Positions 36,526 through 45,566 of a stretch of 64,000 bases of DNA are shown one piece after another. The notes under the pieces were generated by a model. It was given only the letters and a program-made list of their open reading frames with translations, did not search any database and was not told the origin of the DNA. Source of the stretch: Opitutia bacterium UBA7876 (GTDB lineage: Bacteria; Verrucomicrobiota; Verrucomicrobiia; Opitutales; Seribacteraceae); the NCBI GenBank assembly GCA_002500665.1, contig DLRY01000017.1, positions 1-64,000 on the forward strand, given 5' to 3'. Numbering within the stretch: the stretch's first letter is position 1; each line of letters opens with the position of its first letter. The position numbers were made by a program, and so were the translations under genes.

Positions 36526-37200
36526 ATGATGAAAGTCAACGACTTCCTGAGATACGAAATCAGCTTAAGCATTTCGTACGAAGACTACTTCCGCCTAATT
36601 TACGATGGCAAATACCTCATTGAGGCTAGGTTGGGGCCGGATCGTTCCTTCATAGCCAAGAAGTCCGTTTACGGGAATAGTCGCAAAAAGGCCGTGCAAA
36701 AAGCGGTCCAATGGTTCTGGAAGGATTTCAAGGGTTGCTTGGGTCCGGCCCACAAGACAATGACCGTGGACGACCCCTACGACGAGGTAGCATACGACGA
36801 CGATTTTGCCTGTAATGACTTAGGCAACAAGTATTTGGATGAGCCTACCATCGAACGCTTGCTTGGAGATGCTTCCGGGGAGCTTGCCAGGGACGACAGT
36901 GAAGGTTCCGAGAACCATCCCCCAAATAGCGTCAAGAGAACCAAACGCAGGAGAAAACAGAGCGTCCAGCTCACCTCCCGTCTTTCACAGTCCCCCGGGG
37001 GAACCATTTACTATCGCATGACGGAGATGCCGCAGGGCAAAGGTGCCCGTCCGAGGACCAAAAACGTGAAACTTGCCTCCAAGAGCCTAGACAAGGCTCT
37101 CCGCGAGGTGGCCAGGCGCGGTTTGGATAAGTTCGAAAAGTTCGAAAACAATACCCCGGCGAAGAAGGCTTCCTCTCCCAAGAGCAAGCAAGCCGCCTGA
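36526..37200 (+). CDS. Hypothetical protein, 224 residues, upstream of an ECF sigma factor
   Basis: I do not recognise this protein. It starts with tandem ATGs after a good AAGGAG. Two basic, helix-rich blocks with similar spacing (near 30-65, SFIAKKSVYGNSRKKAVQKA, and near 160-205, with KLASKSLDKALREVARRG) flank an acidic centre (about 85-125) and a short basic patch KRTKRRRKQ. The basic blocks could bind nucleic acid and recall AP2-like modules only faintly. There is no signal peptide or membrane helix. The stop is 18 bases before the sigma factor gene, so co-transcription and a regulatory role are possible. The 144 bases upstream are AT-rich and probably hold the promoter. Confidence 0.75.
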   Translation: MMKVNDFLRYEISLSISYEDYFRLIYDGKYLIEARLGPDRSFIAKKSVYGNSRKKAVQKAVQWFWKDFKGCLGPAHKTMTVDDPYDEVAYDDDFACNDLGNKYLDEPTIERLLGDASGELARDDSEGSENHPPNSVKRTKRRRKQSVQLTSRLSQSPGGTIYYRMTEMPQGKGARPRTKNVKLASKSLDKALREVARRGLDKFEKFENNTPAKKASSPKSKQAA

Positions 37201-37218
37201 TCCGCTCTTATTACCTGA

Positions 37219-37749
37219 ATGCCCAACGCCGATCCAGATCGGTCAGCCGAGCTCGTACAGTTGATGATGAGATATCAACGCAGGATCTTTGCGTACATTC
37301 ATACGCTGGTTCCCTCACGCAGCGATGCCGAGGACATTCTGCAGGAGACGAGCCTGACGATCTGCGAGAAGTTCAAAGATTTCGAACTTGGCACCAATTT
37401 CTACTCCTGGTCATGCCAGATCGCCTACTGGAAAGTGCGGGCCGCCCGCAAGAAGTTTGCCACTTCCAAGGTCGTCTTCAACCAGGAGGTACTGGACGTG
37501 ATTGCCCAGACACGTGGTGATATGGAGGAGGAACTCGATCATCGGCACGGAGCCCTATCCCGTTGCCTGCAAAAACTCAACGACCGTGATCGTCGCATGA
37601 TTCTCACCCGCTACGAGTCGGGCAAGAACGTTTCGGCGGCGGCGCAGGCATGCGGTCGCTCCATCCAAGGCGCCTACAAGGCCCTCACCCGGATTCGCAA
37701 GGCTCTCTTTGACTGCGTCTCTTTTGAGGTTTCAACGGAGCAAGTGTGA
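37219..37749 (+). CDS. ECF RNA polymerase sigma factor, Rhodopirellula/Verrucomicrobium-type
   Basis: A 176-residue sigma-70 family regulator. Region 2 is visible as RRIFAYIHTLVPSRSDAEDILQE and NFYSWSCQIAYWKVRAARKK, and region 4 as the C-terminal helix-turn-helix (MILTRYESGKNVSAAAQACGRSIQGAYKALTRIRKAL). Such sigma factors in these phyla are commonly encoded directly before a FecR-domain membrane protein, which is the case here. The stop TGA overlaps the next ATG (TGATG), so the sigma factor and its presumed membrane regulator are coupled. Targets are not known; the PSD1/DUF1501 pairs in the window are candidates by association only. Confidence 0.93.
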   Translation: MPNADPDRSAELVQLMMRYQRRIFAYIHTLVPSRSDAEDILQETSLTICEKFKDFELGTNFYSWSCQIAYWKVRAARKKFATSKVVFNQEVLDVIAQTRGDMEEELDHRHGALSRCLQKLNDRDRRMILTRYESGKNVSAAAQACGRSIQGAYKALTRIRKALFDCVSFEVSTEQV

Positions 37750-39407
37750 TGAGTTTGTCTGACAAAGAGACGCTGGAGCTTCACGAACTCTTGGACGGCC
37801 TGGTCGAGAACAACCTTTCGCCTTCCCACAAATCCAAGCTTGAGAAATGGTTGGCCGAGTCGGAGGAGGTCAGGCGCAGGTACGTCTACTTCATGGACAT
37901 GTCCTCCAGCCTCGTTCACTACGCGGATGAGCGGTTGAGTGATGAGACGGAGGAAGAAGAGGACCTTTCTAAAGTGGAGAAAATCGTCAGGTTCATTCGT
38001 CCCATCGCCTTGGTGGCGGCTTTATTGGTCGCTGGATTCTACCTGCCCCGTTCACTAGTCGAAGATGAGGCGACGGGTTCCGCCGTCGGTTCCTCCTCTT
38101 TGGCGGAGTCCTCCCAAATTTCGGATGACGTTATCGTGGACACGGTTGCGGTCCTTACCAAAACCGTTGGGGTGGAATGGGCGGACGACGCATCCTTCCG
38201 ACCCGAATCGGGAACGACGCTCGAACCATGCAAACTGCAATTGAAGAGCGGCTTGGCCCAAGTTGAGTTTCTGCAGGGGTCCACCATCGTCTTGGAAGGC
38301 CCGGTCGAGTTTGAGATCATAAATCCGAATGGCGGAGCCCTTGCAATTGGGAAGCTCAGGGCCAGCGTGCCGCAGGTGGCATCCGGTTTCAGTATCGAAA
38401 TCCCCAAGGGAAAGGTCATAGACTTGGGAACCGAGTTCGGCCTGCACGTCCACGATGGCGGGTCGACCGAAGTCTTCGTTTTTCAGGGAAAAGTGCTTTA
38501 TGACGGTCTTGCTGGGGATGACGAAGACGTCTTTCGGGAAGTCTCTGGTGGCGAGTCCATCTTCATTGATCCCTACGGTTATCCCAGGTGGGTCGAGATG
38601 CCTACCGAACCCTTCATGGGGAAGGCCGATTTGGCCTATAAGTCCATGGAGGAGTCGCAGCGCAGGCATGAGGCATGGGTGGAGTTGAGCAAGGAAATCG
38701 CAATAGATCCAAGCACACGCATTTACTTTACTTTCGACAACCATAGTCCTTGGTCTCGCGTGCTGCGGGACGACAAGGTCTCTGAGGAGATTTCGCACAA
38801 TGGGGCCGTCATCGGCTGCAAGTGGGAGGAAGGGCGCTGGTCGGGCAAAGGAGCCCTGTCCTTCAAGCGCGACAATGACCGGGTCCGTTTGAATCTTCCC
38901 CATAACCTGACCTCGGCAACTCTCGCCGCCTGGATCAGGTTGGACTCCATACCACAGACTGCATCACCGATCATTTGTACCGAACCCGTTTCCTTGGGAG
39001 CGAGTTGCTGGTCGATCAACCGAAAGGGCCAACTTTCCCTGAGGATCAAGTCATCCAAGGACCTTACGATCTATGATTCCGCCGTTGCCTTTGGCAAGGA
39101 CAGGGTAGGCAGGTGGACTCACGTAGCGACCACGCTCGACTCCAACTCGAGAATGATTCGCCATTACGTCAATGGCCGTTCCTTCAGTCACGAGAAGCTG
39201 AGTGAGTTGGTGCCTCTTAATTTCGAGAAGTCGCTGCTAGGTCACTCAAGCTCCATGGACAAGGCTTCAAAGGGAGTCCCTTTTCGCGGAAGCATAGACG
39301 AATTCGTCATTTTCGAGAAGGCTCATGACGAGGAGGCGATTCGTCGAATCTACGAAATTGGCCGGCCATACGAGCCTTCCCGTTCCCTCGGGACGGTCCT
39401 GCCCTGA
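37749..39407 (+). CDS. FecR-domain membrane protein with C-terminal LamG-like domain
   Basis: A 552-residue single-pass protein, probably the membrane sensor or regulator of the coupled ECF sigma factor. The cytoplasmic N-terminus (about 1-78) is acidic and helical, the membrane helix is at about 80-97 (PIALVAALLVAGFYLP), and the FecR domain covers about 140-260 (QVEFLQGSTIVLEGPVEFEI, KVIDLGTEFGLHVHDGGSTEVFVFQGKV). A concanavalin/LamG-like domain fills about 330-545 (SATLAAWIRLDSIPQ, RWTHVATTLDSNSRMIRHYVNG, GSIDEFVIFEKA). The external LamG part suggests carbohydrate sensing, an inference. A GTG one codon earlier is possible; the ATG overlapping the sigma stop is preferred. Confidence 0.9.
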   Translation: MSLSDKETLELHELLDGLVENNLSPSHKSKLEKWLAESEEVRRRYVYFMDMSSSLVHYADERLSDETEEEEDLSKVEKIVRFIRPIALVAALLVAGFYLPRSLVEDEATGSAVGSSSLAESSQISDDVIVDTVAVLTKTVGVEWADDASFRPESGTTLEPCKLQLKSGLAQVEFLQGSTIVLEGPVEFEIINPNGGALAIGKLRASVPQVASGFSIEIPKGKVIDLGTEFGLHVHDGGSTEVFVFQGKVLYDGLAGDDEDVFREVSGGESIFIDPYGYPRWVEMPTEPFMGKADLAYKSMEESQRRHEAWVELSKEIAIDPSTRIYFTFDNHSPWSRVLRDDKVSEEISHNGAVIGCKWEEGRWSGKGALSFKRDNDRVRLNLPHNLTSATLAAWIRLDSIPQTASPIICTEPVSLGASCWSINRKGQLSLRIKSSKDLTIYDSAVAFGKDRVGRWTHVATTLDSNSRMIRHYVNGRSFSHEKLSELVPLNFEKSLLGHSSSMDKASKGVPFRGSIDEFVIFEKAHDEEAIRRIYEIGRPYEPSRSLGTVLP

Positions 39408-39430
39408 TCTTCTCTCAGGGCAATCCGTCC
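39391..39430. terminator. Extended hairpin spanning both stop codons of convergent genes
   Basis: GGACGG (39391-39396) pairs with CCGTCC (39425-39430), and TGCCCTGA (39400-39407) pairs with TCAGGGCA (39415-39422), closing a seven-base loop. The inner arms contain the stop codons of both the FecR/LamG gene and the convergent methyltransferase gene. It lacks a T-run on either side, so it is a possible bidirectional barrier rather than a classical terminator. Confidence 0.55.
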
Positions 39431-40443
39431 TCCCCTCCGAGAGAGGATGATTTTCTTTTCGCACAAAGGACTTGGAACTTGGATCCCATGTGCGCGGGAT
39501 GGAGGATTTCCTTCAGGGTGCGCATCCTCGAGCTCGAGTATGGATGCTCGGAGAATACTTCCCTTATTTTATCCTCGGCATGGTTGACTAGGAAGGATTC
39601 CTGAACGGAAAGTCCGACCGAATCGAAACCACTCTTTTCCAGGACCTCGATCAAGGCATCCCAGCAAAGGTGGCAGGTCAGGTCCTGCTCGCCTACTCTG
39701 GACAAAAGGTCGGTGCTCATGGAATGCTTGAAATAGCCCCTAGCCGTTCCTTGAGGGCGTTCTCGAAGTAGCGTCTTCCTGTCCAGGCCATAGTCGAAGG
39801 TCAGAAAGAGCCCCTCCCAGGGTTGCTCGCATAGATCTCGGAGGGTTTGGATGGAGCCCGTCGGCCAATCCACGACGTAGGGAGATTTGTAGTCTACGGG
39901 GAAGTTCAGTCCCCGAACGCCAGGGGTTCGGGAAGCATCCAATATTTGCTCGCGAAAGGTATCTTCTTCCAAGGTTACGCCGATCTCATGCCAACAACCT
40001 TCTTCTGGAATAAAGCGAAAACGCTGGAAAGGCCGGGCGTCCAGCCATTCGTTTGAGTAGACCACGGCCGGCGAGGGAATATCGATTTCGTCACCCAGCC
40101 TGATTACCCGTGTCTTTCCGAACGGGTGCCGGACTCCATCGAGGATTGACTGGCCGGGTTCCGCTGCGATCTCGACGAACGCATAGCGCTCGATTCGTTC
40201 CGCTTCGATGATCTTTGCGCAGGCCGCTACGATGAGTTCGCCCCATAGGGAGCCGAAGGAAGTGGAGGTAAGGAAATCGGTGGTTCGATCTCTACCCACT
40301 CTCTTTCTGCCGATCGAATAGTAGCCTGTGGCTGGGTCGTAGAGAGCCATATCGACGAACTCGTCAAAGGGGATGGCGTCGCGTTTCCCAAGCCTTTCGG
40401 CAAAGGCCGAAAGGGCCGAATAACTGGGATTTAAAGTTGGCAT
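39415..40443 (-). CDS. SAM-dependent methyltransferase, MidA/NDUFAF7 (COG1565) type
   Basis: A 342-residue predicted protein arginine methyltransferase. The opening FDEFVDMALYDPATGYYS is the family signature, followed by a phosphate/SAM-binding region (FVEIAAEPGQSILDGV), VVYSNEWLDARPFQRF and FLTFDYGLD. Mitochondrial NDUFAF7 methylates a complex I subunit; bacterial functions are less clear. The Gly-rich SAM loop is less canonical here (AAEPGQS), so activity is likely but not certain. It is divergent from the S41 protease gene, with only about 50 bases between the preferred starts, and convergent with the FecR/LamG gene. Confidence 0.82.
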   Translation of the reverse strand: MPTLNPSYSALSAFAERLGKRDAIPFDEFVDMALYDPATGYYSIGRKRVGRDRTTDFLTSTSFGSLWGELIVAACAKIIEAERIERYAFVEIAAEPGQSILDGVRHPFGKTRVIRLGDEIDIPSPAVVYSNEWLDARPFQRFRFIPEEGCWHEIGVTLEEDTFREQILDASRTPGVRGLNFPVDYKSPYVVDWPTGSIQTLRDLCEQPWEGLFLTFDYGLDRKTLLRERPQGTARGYFKHSMSTDLLSRVGEQDLTCHLCWDALIEVLEKSGFDSVGLSVQESFLVNHAEDKIREVFSEHPYSSSRMRTLKEILHPAHMGSKFQVLCAKRKSSSLGGEDGLP

Positions 40444-40493
40444 CTCCTATAGTGTTGGATAATTCCTTATCGGTGAAAGACAAGAGAGTATTG

Positions 40494-41795
40494 ATGGGAA
40501 ATGTGGGGTGCTCGCGAATTTTGATCGTGTGGGTAGCTTGCCTGCTTGGCGCAGTCCTTTCCGCCATATGGCTTAATCCAAAGCTAAAAGTCTTCCTTGA
40601 AGGGGAATATTGGGAGGCAATGGGCAGGTTCGACGAGTCCCTCCGTTTGACCCATGCCGAGTACGTGGACGAGAATCAATCGGGCTTCAATGACCTTGTC
40701 GAACGGGCCATAGGAGGTATGGTAAGTGGTCTCGATCGTCATTCAAGTTACTATCCGCCCGTCGAGTACAAGGCCTTTCGGGACGATACCTACAACAGAT
40801 ATGTGGGAATCGGAGTGATGATCCGCAAGGTTGAAAAAGGCGTCTTGCTGACCAAGGTCTTCTCCCGTGGTCCGGCGGATGTGGCGGGAATCAAGCCCGG
40901 AGCTTTCATTCTTGAGGTCGGTGGCGAGACAATGGAGGGACTGGAACTCGATGAAGTCAGTTCGAGAATCAAGGGGGAAAAGGGAACGTTCGTCGACCTT
41001 CTGCTTATGTCTGCGGATGGAGAGGAGAGAAAGGCTCGCGTAAAGCGTGATGAAATCGAGGTTTCTTCCGTCGAGCAGGCAGTTGTGGATGAGAACGGTA
41101 CGGCTTATCTACACTTGATCAAGTTCACGGAAAGGACTGAGGACGAAGTTCGCGAGGCTGTATCGGGCTTTTATCGGGACCACGGCCTCGAGAGAATGGT
41201 TCTGGACTTGAGGGATAATGCCGGCGGGCTTCTGACCGCGGCCATCGAGGTGGCGGATCTTTTTCTGGATAAGGATCTGCTGATCGTATCGGTGCGTGAA
41301 AGGGAGGGGCTTGGGAAACGGGATTTTCTTTCCGCGTCCTCCAGAACGGTCGACGTCCCGTTGGTGATCCTGCTTAACGAGGGTAGCGCCAGTGCATCCG
41401 AAATCGTGGCTGGGGCCCTTTCGGTACATGGCCGGGCCGAGTTGGTTGGTGAGAAATCCTTTGGCAAGGGATCGGTGCAAACGATTTTTCCTCTCGACGA
41501 CGGGTCCGGTCTGCGGTTGACCACGGCGATGTATTTCCTTCCCGACGGCAGGACAATCCACGAGCAGGGCATCGAGCCCGATTTTCTCGTTGCCTGCAGC
41601 GAAGGCAATGAAACCAAGCTGCGGGTACAGAGATACGGCAGGAGGGATTTGACTGATCGACAATTCGAGGAGCTTTTCGGTTTTGCTCCGATTCCCGATC
41701 TCCAAAGGCTTCAAGCCATCAAGCTTCTACTTCAAGGCCGGGTGGAAGACGATGGAGAGGGGCAAGCCCTGGACGAGAATTCCACTTCTAAATGA
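40494..41795 (+). CDS. S41-family C-terminal processing protease with PDZ domain
   Basis: A periplasmic serine protease of 433 residues with an N-terminal membrane anchor (about 7-28). It has a PDZ domain (VGIGVMIRKVEKGVLLTKV to GETMEGLELDEV) and a catalytic core with RDNAGGLL, nucleophile serine in EGSASASEIVAG and the lysine base in GEKSFGKGSVQT, the Ser-Lys dyad of CtpA/Tsp proteases. Such enzymes trim or degrade periplasmic proteins from their C-termini. I prefer the ATG at 40494 (preceded by AAGAGAG) over an in-frame TTG at 40437, which would overlap the divergent gene. The stop overlaps the start of tsaD (ATGA), an unusual coupling of envelope proteolysis with tRNA modification. Confidence 0.9.
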   Translation: MGNVGCSRILIVWVACLLGAVLSAIWLNPKLKVFLEGEYWEAMGRFDESLRLTHAEYVDENQSGFNDLVERAIGGMVSGLDRHSSYYPPVEYKAFRDDTYNRYVGIGVMIRKVEKGVLLTKVFSRGPADVAGIKPGAFILEVGGETMEGLELDEVSSRIKGEKGTFVDLLLMSADGEERKARVKRDEIEVSSVEQAVVDENGTAYLHLIKFTERTEDEVREAVSGFYRDHGLERMVLDLRDNAGGLLTAAIEVADLFLDKDLLIVSVREREGLGKRDFLSASSRTVDVPLVILLNEGSASASEIVAGALSVHGRAELVGEKSFGKGSVQTIFPLDDGSGLRLTTAMYFLPDGRTIHEQGIEPDFLVACSEGNETKLRVQRYGRRDLTDRQFEELFGFAPIPDLQRLQAIKLLLQGRVEDDGEGQALDENSTSK

Positions 41796-42850
41796 TACTC
41801 GGAATCGAGAGCTCTTGCGACGAGTCGGCTCTTTGCCTTTATGACCCGGCAAGAGGGGTAGTCGGCGAGTGGGTCCATAGCCAGATCGAAAGGCATGCCG
41901 ACTATGGTGGGGTGGTTCCGGACTTGGCGGTGGGCGAACATTTGACCCATTTTTTCCCGCTTCTCGATCTTGCACGGGATAAAGCCGACTTGTCCCGTGA
42001 AGTGACGAGTGTAGCCGTGACTTGCGGTCCCGGTTTGGTCGGATGCCTAGGCGTAGGTCTTTCAATTGCCAAGACGCTTGGCCTGCTTTGGGAAGTTCCC
42101 GTGAAGGGGGTGAATCATTTGCGTGGCCATGCCTTTTCACCCTTCATGAACGTGCCGTTTCCTGCTCAAAAAGAATGGAGACGCTTTTTGCCTCATCTCG
42201 GCTTACTCGTATCGGGTGGCAATACGCTTCTTTTCTCCATCGATGAAGAGCGGAGAATCGAAACCCTTGCAAGTACGGTGGATGATGCGGCAGGCGAAGC
42301 CTTGGACAAGGGCGCCAAGCTTCTTGGAATTGCTTATCCCGGGGGAGCGGAACTCGAGAGGCGGGCGCGAGGAGGAAATGGAGAGGCTTTTGCATTTCCT
42401 CGAGCCTTCCCTGGGAGAAAGGACAGGAAGTTCAGCTTTTCCGGTCTCAAGACGAGCTTGCTCTATGCCATTGAAAAGATGAGCGACGAGGAGATCGAGG
42501 AGCGGTATGCCGACTTATGTGCATCCTACCAGTCAGCCGCCATGGATCAACTCGTGTCCAAGACCGGGCAATTGCTTGAAGAGGGTGACTATAAGAGCAT
42601 TGGCTTATCGGGAGGGGTAGCCAATAATCTTGTTTTGCGGGCTGCCATGAAGAAGCTTTCGGATAAGCACGGGATACTTTTCCTTGCAGCCGACCCAGTT
42701 CATACGGGAGACAATGCGGCCATGATTGCCTTTGCGTCCGCGATCGATGAACGCGGCTTTCAAGTAAAACGGGAAGAAAAGCTTACCTTCCGTCCTTCCC
42801 TTTCCTTGGAGGAACCAGGCATTAATTACTCGTCTGCGTTTCCCGATTAA
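41792..42850 (+). CDS. tsaD: tRNA N6-threonylcarbamoyladenosine transferase TsaD
   Basis: Transfers the threonylcarbamoyl group to A37 of ANN-decoding tRNAs, working with TsaB/TsaE in bacteria. The 352-residue length is normal. Visible are the opening GIESSCDES, the metal-site region HADYGGVVPDLAVGEH with both histidines, the nucleotide loop VSGGNTLL, KGAKLLGIAYPGG and the late SGGVANNLVLR motif. The start ATGA overlaps the stop of the protease gene, so it is translated from the same message. The gene is normally essential and single copy; no partner gene is seen in the window. Confidence 0.96.
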   Translation: MILGIESSCDESALCLYDPARGVVGEWVHSQIERHADYGGVVPDLAVGEHLTHFFPLLDLARDKADLSREVTSVAVTCGPGLVGCLGVGLSIAKTLGLLWEVPVKGVNHLRGHAFSPFMNVPFPAQKEWRRFLPHLGLLVSGGNTLLFSIDEERRIETLASTVDDAAGEALDKGAKLLGIAYPGGAELERRARGGNGEAFAFPRAFPGRKDRKFSFSGLKTSLLYAIEKMSDEEIEERYADLCASYQSAAMDQLVSKTGQLLEEGDYKSIGLSGGVANNLVLRAAMKKLSDKHGILFLAADPVHTGDNAAMIAFASAIDERGFQVKREEKLTFRPSLSLEEPGINYSSAFPD

Positions 42851-42901
42851 TCAAGTGCCTACATTAGTCTTCTGTTTGACTGATTCATAATATACCATGT
42901 T

Positions 42902-43222
42902 ATGGTTAACTTCGTGCCAGAATACCAATCTCATCCGATGCCCAGTCATGCGGGTTCAGGACCGTCAAAGGTCATTACTTTCCTTCTCAAAAAGGAGGAT
43001 TTAGCACTCTTGGACGAGTTGGTTTCCTCCTTTCCCCCTGAGGTAAACCGCTCCGACGTAATCCGAGAGATGATCGTGCCCTACCTTCACGCGCTGCGCT
43101 TGGCCAAGCAAGGCAACGAGTGGGAGCATGCTCTTGAAAACGTAAAGGGTTTGGCTCACCTGCGAAGTGTGGTGAAAAGGACGAAGAATGATTCAGCCTT
43201 GGCTTTTTCATTCTCTATCTAA
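42902..43222 (+). CDS. Small hypothetical protein, possibly ribbon-helix-helix-like
   Basis: A 106-residue soluble protein I do not recognise. After a poorly structured N-terminus, residues 20-60 read as a short strand (KVITFLLKKEDL) followed by two helices (LLDELVSSFPP and RSDVIREMIVPYLHAL), the layout of ribbon-helix-helix DNA-binding proteins such as CopG. This is a resemblance of pattern only. A later in-frame ATG at 42938 would also retain that region. It stands 17 bases before the sulfite reductase gene and might regulate it or simply be co-transcribed. Confidence 0.6.
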   Translation: MVNFVPEYQSHPMPSHAGSGPSKVITFLLKKEDLALLDELVSSFPPEVNRSDVIREMIVPYLHALRLAKQGNEWEHALENVKGLAHLRSVVKRTKNDSALAFSFSI

Positions 43223-43239
43223 AAAAACAAACATGCCCA

Positions 43240-44944
43240 ATGTCTCCCGATCCCGATAAACCCAAAAGACTCTCCAAAAACGAATCCATAAAGGAAGAAA
43301 GCGACTTTCTGCGCGGCACAATCGCGGAAAGCCTCGCTGACGACTCAACTGGAGCGATCCCCGCCAACGACGCCCAGCTGACCAAGTTCCACGGCACCTA
43401 CCTGCAGGATGACCGCGACAAGAGGAAGGAACTGCTTAAGGAAAGAAAGGAAAAAGCTTTCTCCTTCATGATCCGGATCCGAGTGCCGGGAGGCGTCTGC
43501 ACCCGGGCTCAATGGATCGGTATCGATGAGCTCTCTGACAAGTTCGCCGACGGCACACTCAAGCTCACGACCCGCCAAGCCTTCCAGTTGCACGGGGTTC
43601 TCAAAGGGAACCTCAAGCAGACCATGAAGGAGATCAACGATACTTTGCTGGATACCTTGGCGGCCTGCGGAGACGTCAACCGCAACGTCATGAGCCCGTC
43701 GAATCCCTTTGAGTCCGGTTTGCACGCGGAGGCGCTTTCCTTGGCCCAGAAGATTCACGATCACCTCACGCCCAGTACCTCCGCCTATGCCGAGAATTGG
43801 CTGGATGAAGAAAAAATTGCGGTGGGAGAGGAGGTTGTGGAGCCGATTTATGGAAAGACTTATCTTCCCCGGAAGTTCAAGATCGCCGCGGCTCTACCTC
43901 CGCGCAACGACGTCGATGTTTTTTCCAATTGTCTGGGCTTCGTCGGAATACCCGAAGAGGGTAGGGTGGCGGGCTACAACGTTTTGGTCGGCGGAGGCCT
44001 TGGCATGACTCATGGCAAGACCACCACCTTCCCCCGCCTGGCCGACGTGATCGGTTTCTGTTCCCCCGATCAAGCCGTGCAGGTGGCCGAGGAGGTGGTC
44101 AAGATTCAACGGGATCACGGTGACCGCAGTGACCGTAGGCATGCCCGGCTCAAGTACACCATCGAGGACCTAGGCGTTGATTGGTTCAAGCGGGAATTGA
44201 ACGACCGGCTTGGATGGAGCTTGGAAGAGCCTAGGAAATTTTCGTTTGATTCCACCACCGACCGTTATGGTTGGAGCGAGGACCAAGACGGCAAATGGGC
44301 CTTCGGTCTTTTCGTTCAAGGAGGCTGCTTGCGTGACCATGAAGGCGAAAACGCGAAGAAGGCGATACGTACCGTGGCCAATGAAGTGGAGTGCGAATTC
44401 CGCCTGACTGCGAACCAAAACTTAGTCATCGCGCGGGTTTCATACGAGGACAAGGTGAAGGTGGAGACAATCTTCAAGGAAAACGGGGTGTCTTGGCCGG
44501 GAAGCCTTTCCGGGTTGCGGCTCAACTCCATTTCCTGCACCGCTCTTCCAACCTGCAGTTTGGCTATGGCTGAGAGCGAACGGTATCTCCCAAGCTTGAT
44601 GGATGAGCTCGATGAAATGCTTTCAGGGCTTGGCCTCAAGGAGGAGTCGATTGCCATCCGGTCCACTGGTTGTCCCAACGGCTGTGGTCGTCCTTATCTG
44701 GGAGAAATTGGGGGTGGGAAAAGCTCCGGGCAAATACAACCTATACCTTGGGGCTGGTCTCTACGGCATGCGACTGAGCAAGCTCTACAGACAAGCCATC
44801 ACCCATGATGAGATCGTGGCGGAACTCAAGCCGGTGCTCGAGGATTATGCGGGCAATCGCGCCGAGGGTGAGAGGTTTGGTGACTTTTGCATTCGCTCTG
44901 GATACGTCAAGTCAACCGGGCAAGGGTCCGATTTCCATGACTGA
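43240..44944 (+). pseudogene. cysI: Assimilatory sulfite reductase hemoprotein (CysI-like), frameshifted
   Basis: Encodes the siroheme/[4Fe-4S] subunit that reduces sulfite to sulfide. Frame one (43240-44808) covers FHGTYLQDDRD, the TTRQAFQLHGVLK substrate region, and both cluster cysteine pairs (CTALPTC and STGCPNGC), then departs after RPYLGEIG and stops early. The missing end (GKAPGKYNLYLGAGLYGMRL to DFCIRSGYVK) continues in the next frame to 44944. The slip lies at about 44702-44720 in GAAATTGGGGGTGGGAAAAG, compatible with one extra base or two missing bases. All cluster ligands precede the break; the lost C-terminal part of about 80 residues includes conserved siroheme-domain sequence. 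This could be decay or an error in G/A runs. Sulfite versus nitrite specificity is inferred from resemblance. Confidence 0.85.
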
Positions 44945-44990
44945 GCCCCTCCCCTCGGGCCCTTCTTGCATTCCTGCAGGCCATTAACCG

Positions 44991-45566
44991 ATGGGGCGTC
45001 GCTATTCCAAGCCCTTGGGTAGAAGAACCCATTCCGATACCCAAGCCAGAATTTCCACTTTGAACGAGGAGGAGGCTTTGTCCTTTCTGGAATCCTTGGA
45101 ACAGGATCCCTTCCTCCTTCTTCTGGATCAGGTTCAGGATCCTCGGAACCTAGGCGCATGCTTGCGCTCGGCGGAAGGAGCCGGGGTGGACTTGGTCGTG
45201 ATTCCATCCGACCGTTCCGTCGGTTTGACTGATGTCGTTCGCCACGTAGCCGCGGGCGCGGCCGAAACCCTCACTCTTGCCCGGGTCGGAAACCTTTCCC
45301 GTTTCATGGGCAGGCTCAAGGACTTCGGCGTCAGGCTGGTCGGTACCAGCGATCAAGCCACCGGTTCGATCTTCGAAGCCGACCTCGCGGGTCCGATAGG
45401 GCTGGTTTGCGGAGCTGAAGGTTCCGGTATTCGAAGGCTGACGGCGGACAATTGCGACTTGCTCGCGAACATTCCCATGCATGGCAAGGTGGACTGTCTA
45501 AACGTTTCCGTGGCCACGGGAATTTGCCTCTTTGAGATTTGCCGCCAGAGGATGTTCTCCTCCTAG
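44991..45566 (+). CDS. SpoU/TrmH-family RNA 2'-O-methyltransferase, RlmB-like
   Basis: Methylates a ribose 2'-hydroxyl in rRNA or tRNA using SAM. All three SPOUT motifs are clear in the 191-residue protein: DPRNLGACLRSAEGAG, LVCGAEGSGIRRL and the knotted C-terminal IPMHGKVDCLNVSVATGICLFE. The N-terminal substrate-binding domain of RlmB is nearly absent, with only about 40 residues before motif one, so it is a short version and the target is uncertain (23S G2251 is the RlmB site). It ends in a four-base overlap with the convergent membrane protein gene. Confidence 0.9.
   Translation: MGRRYSKPLGRRTHSDTQARISTLNEEEALSFLESLEQDPFLLLLDQVQDPRNLGACLRSAEGAGVDLVVIPSDRSVGLTDVVRHVAAGAAETLTLARVGNLSRFMGRLKDFGVRLVGTSDQATGSIFEADLAGPIGLVCGAEGSGIRRLTADNCDLLANIPMHGKVDCLNVSVATGICLFEICRQRMFSS

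Noticed and set aside
44690..44730. Programmed ribosomal frameshift in the sulfite reductase gene
   Set aside because: No known slippery heptamer with a downstream structure is evident, and the family does not use frameshifting; decay or sequence error is simpler.
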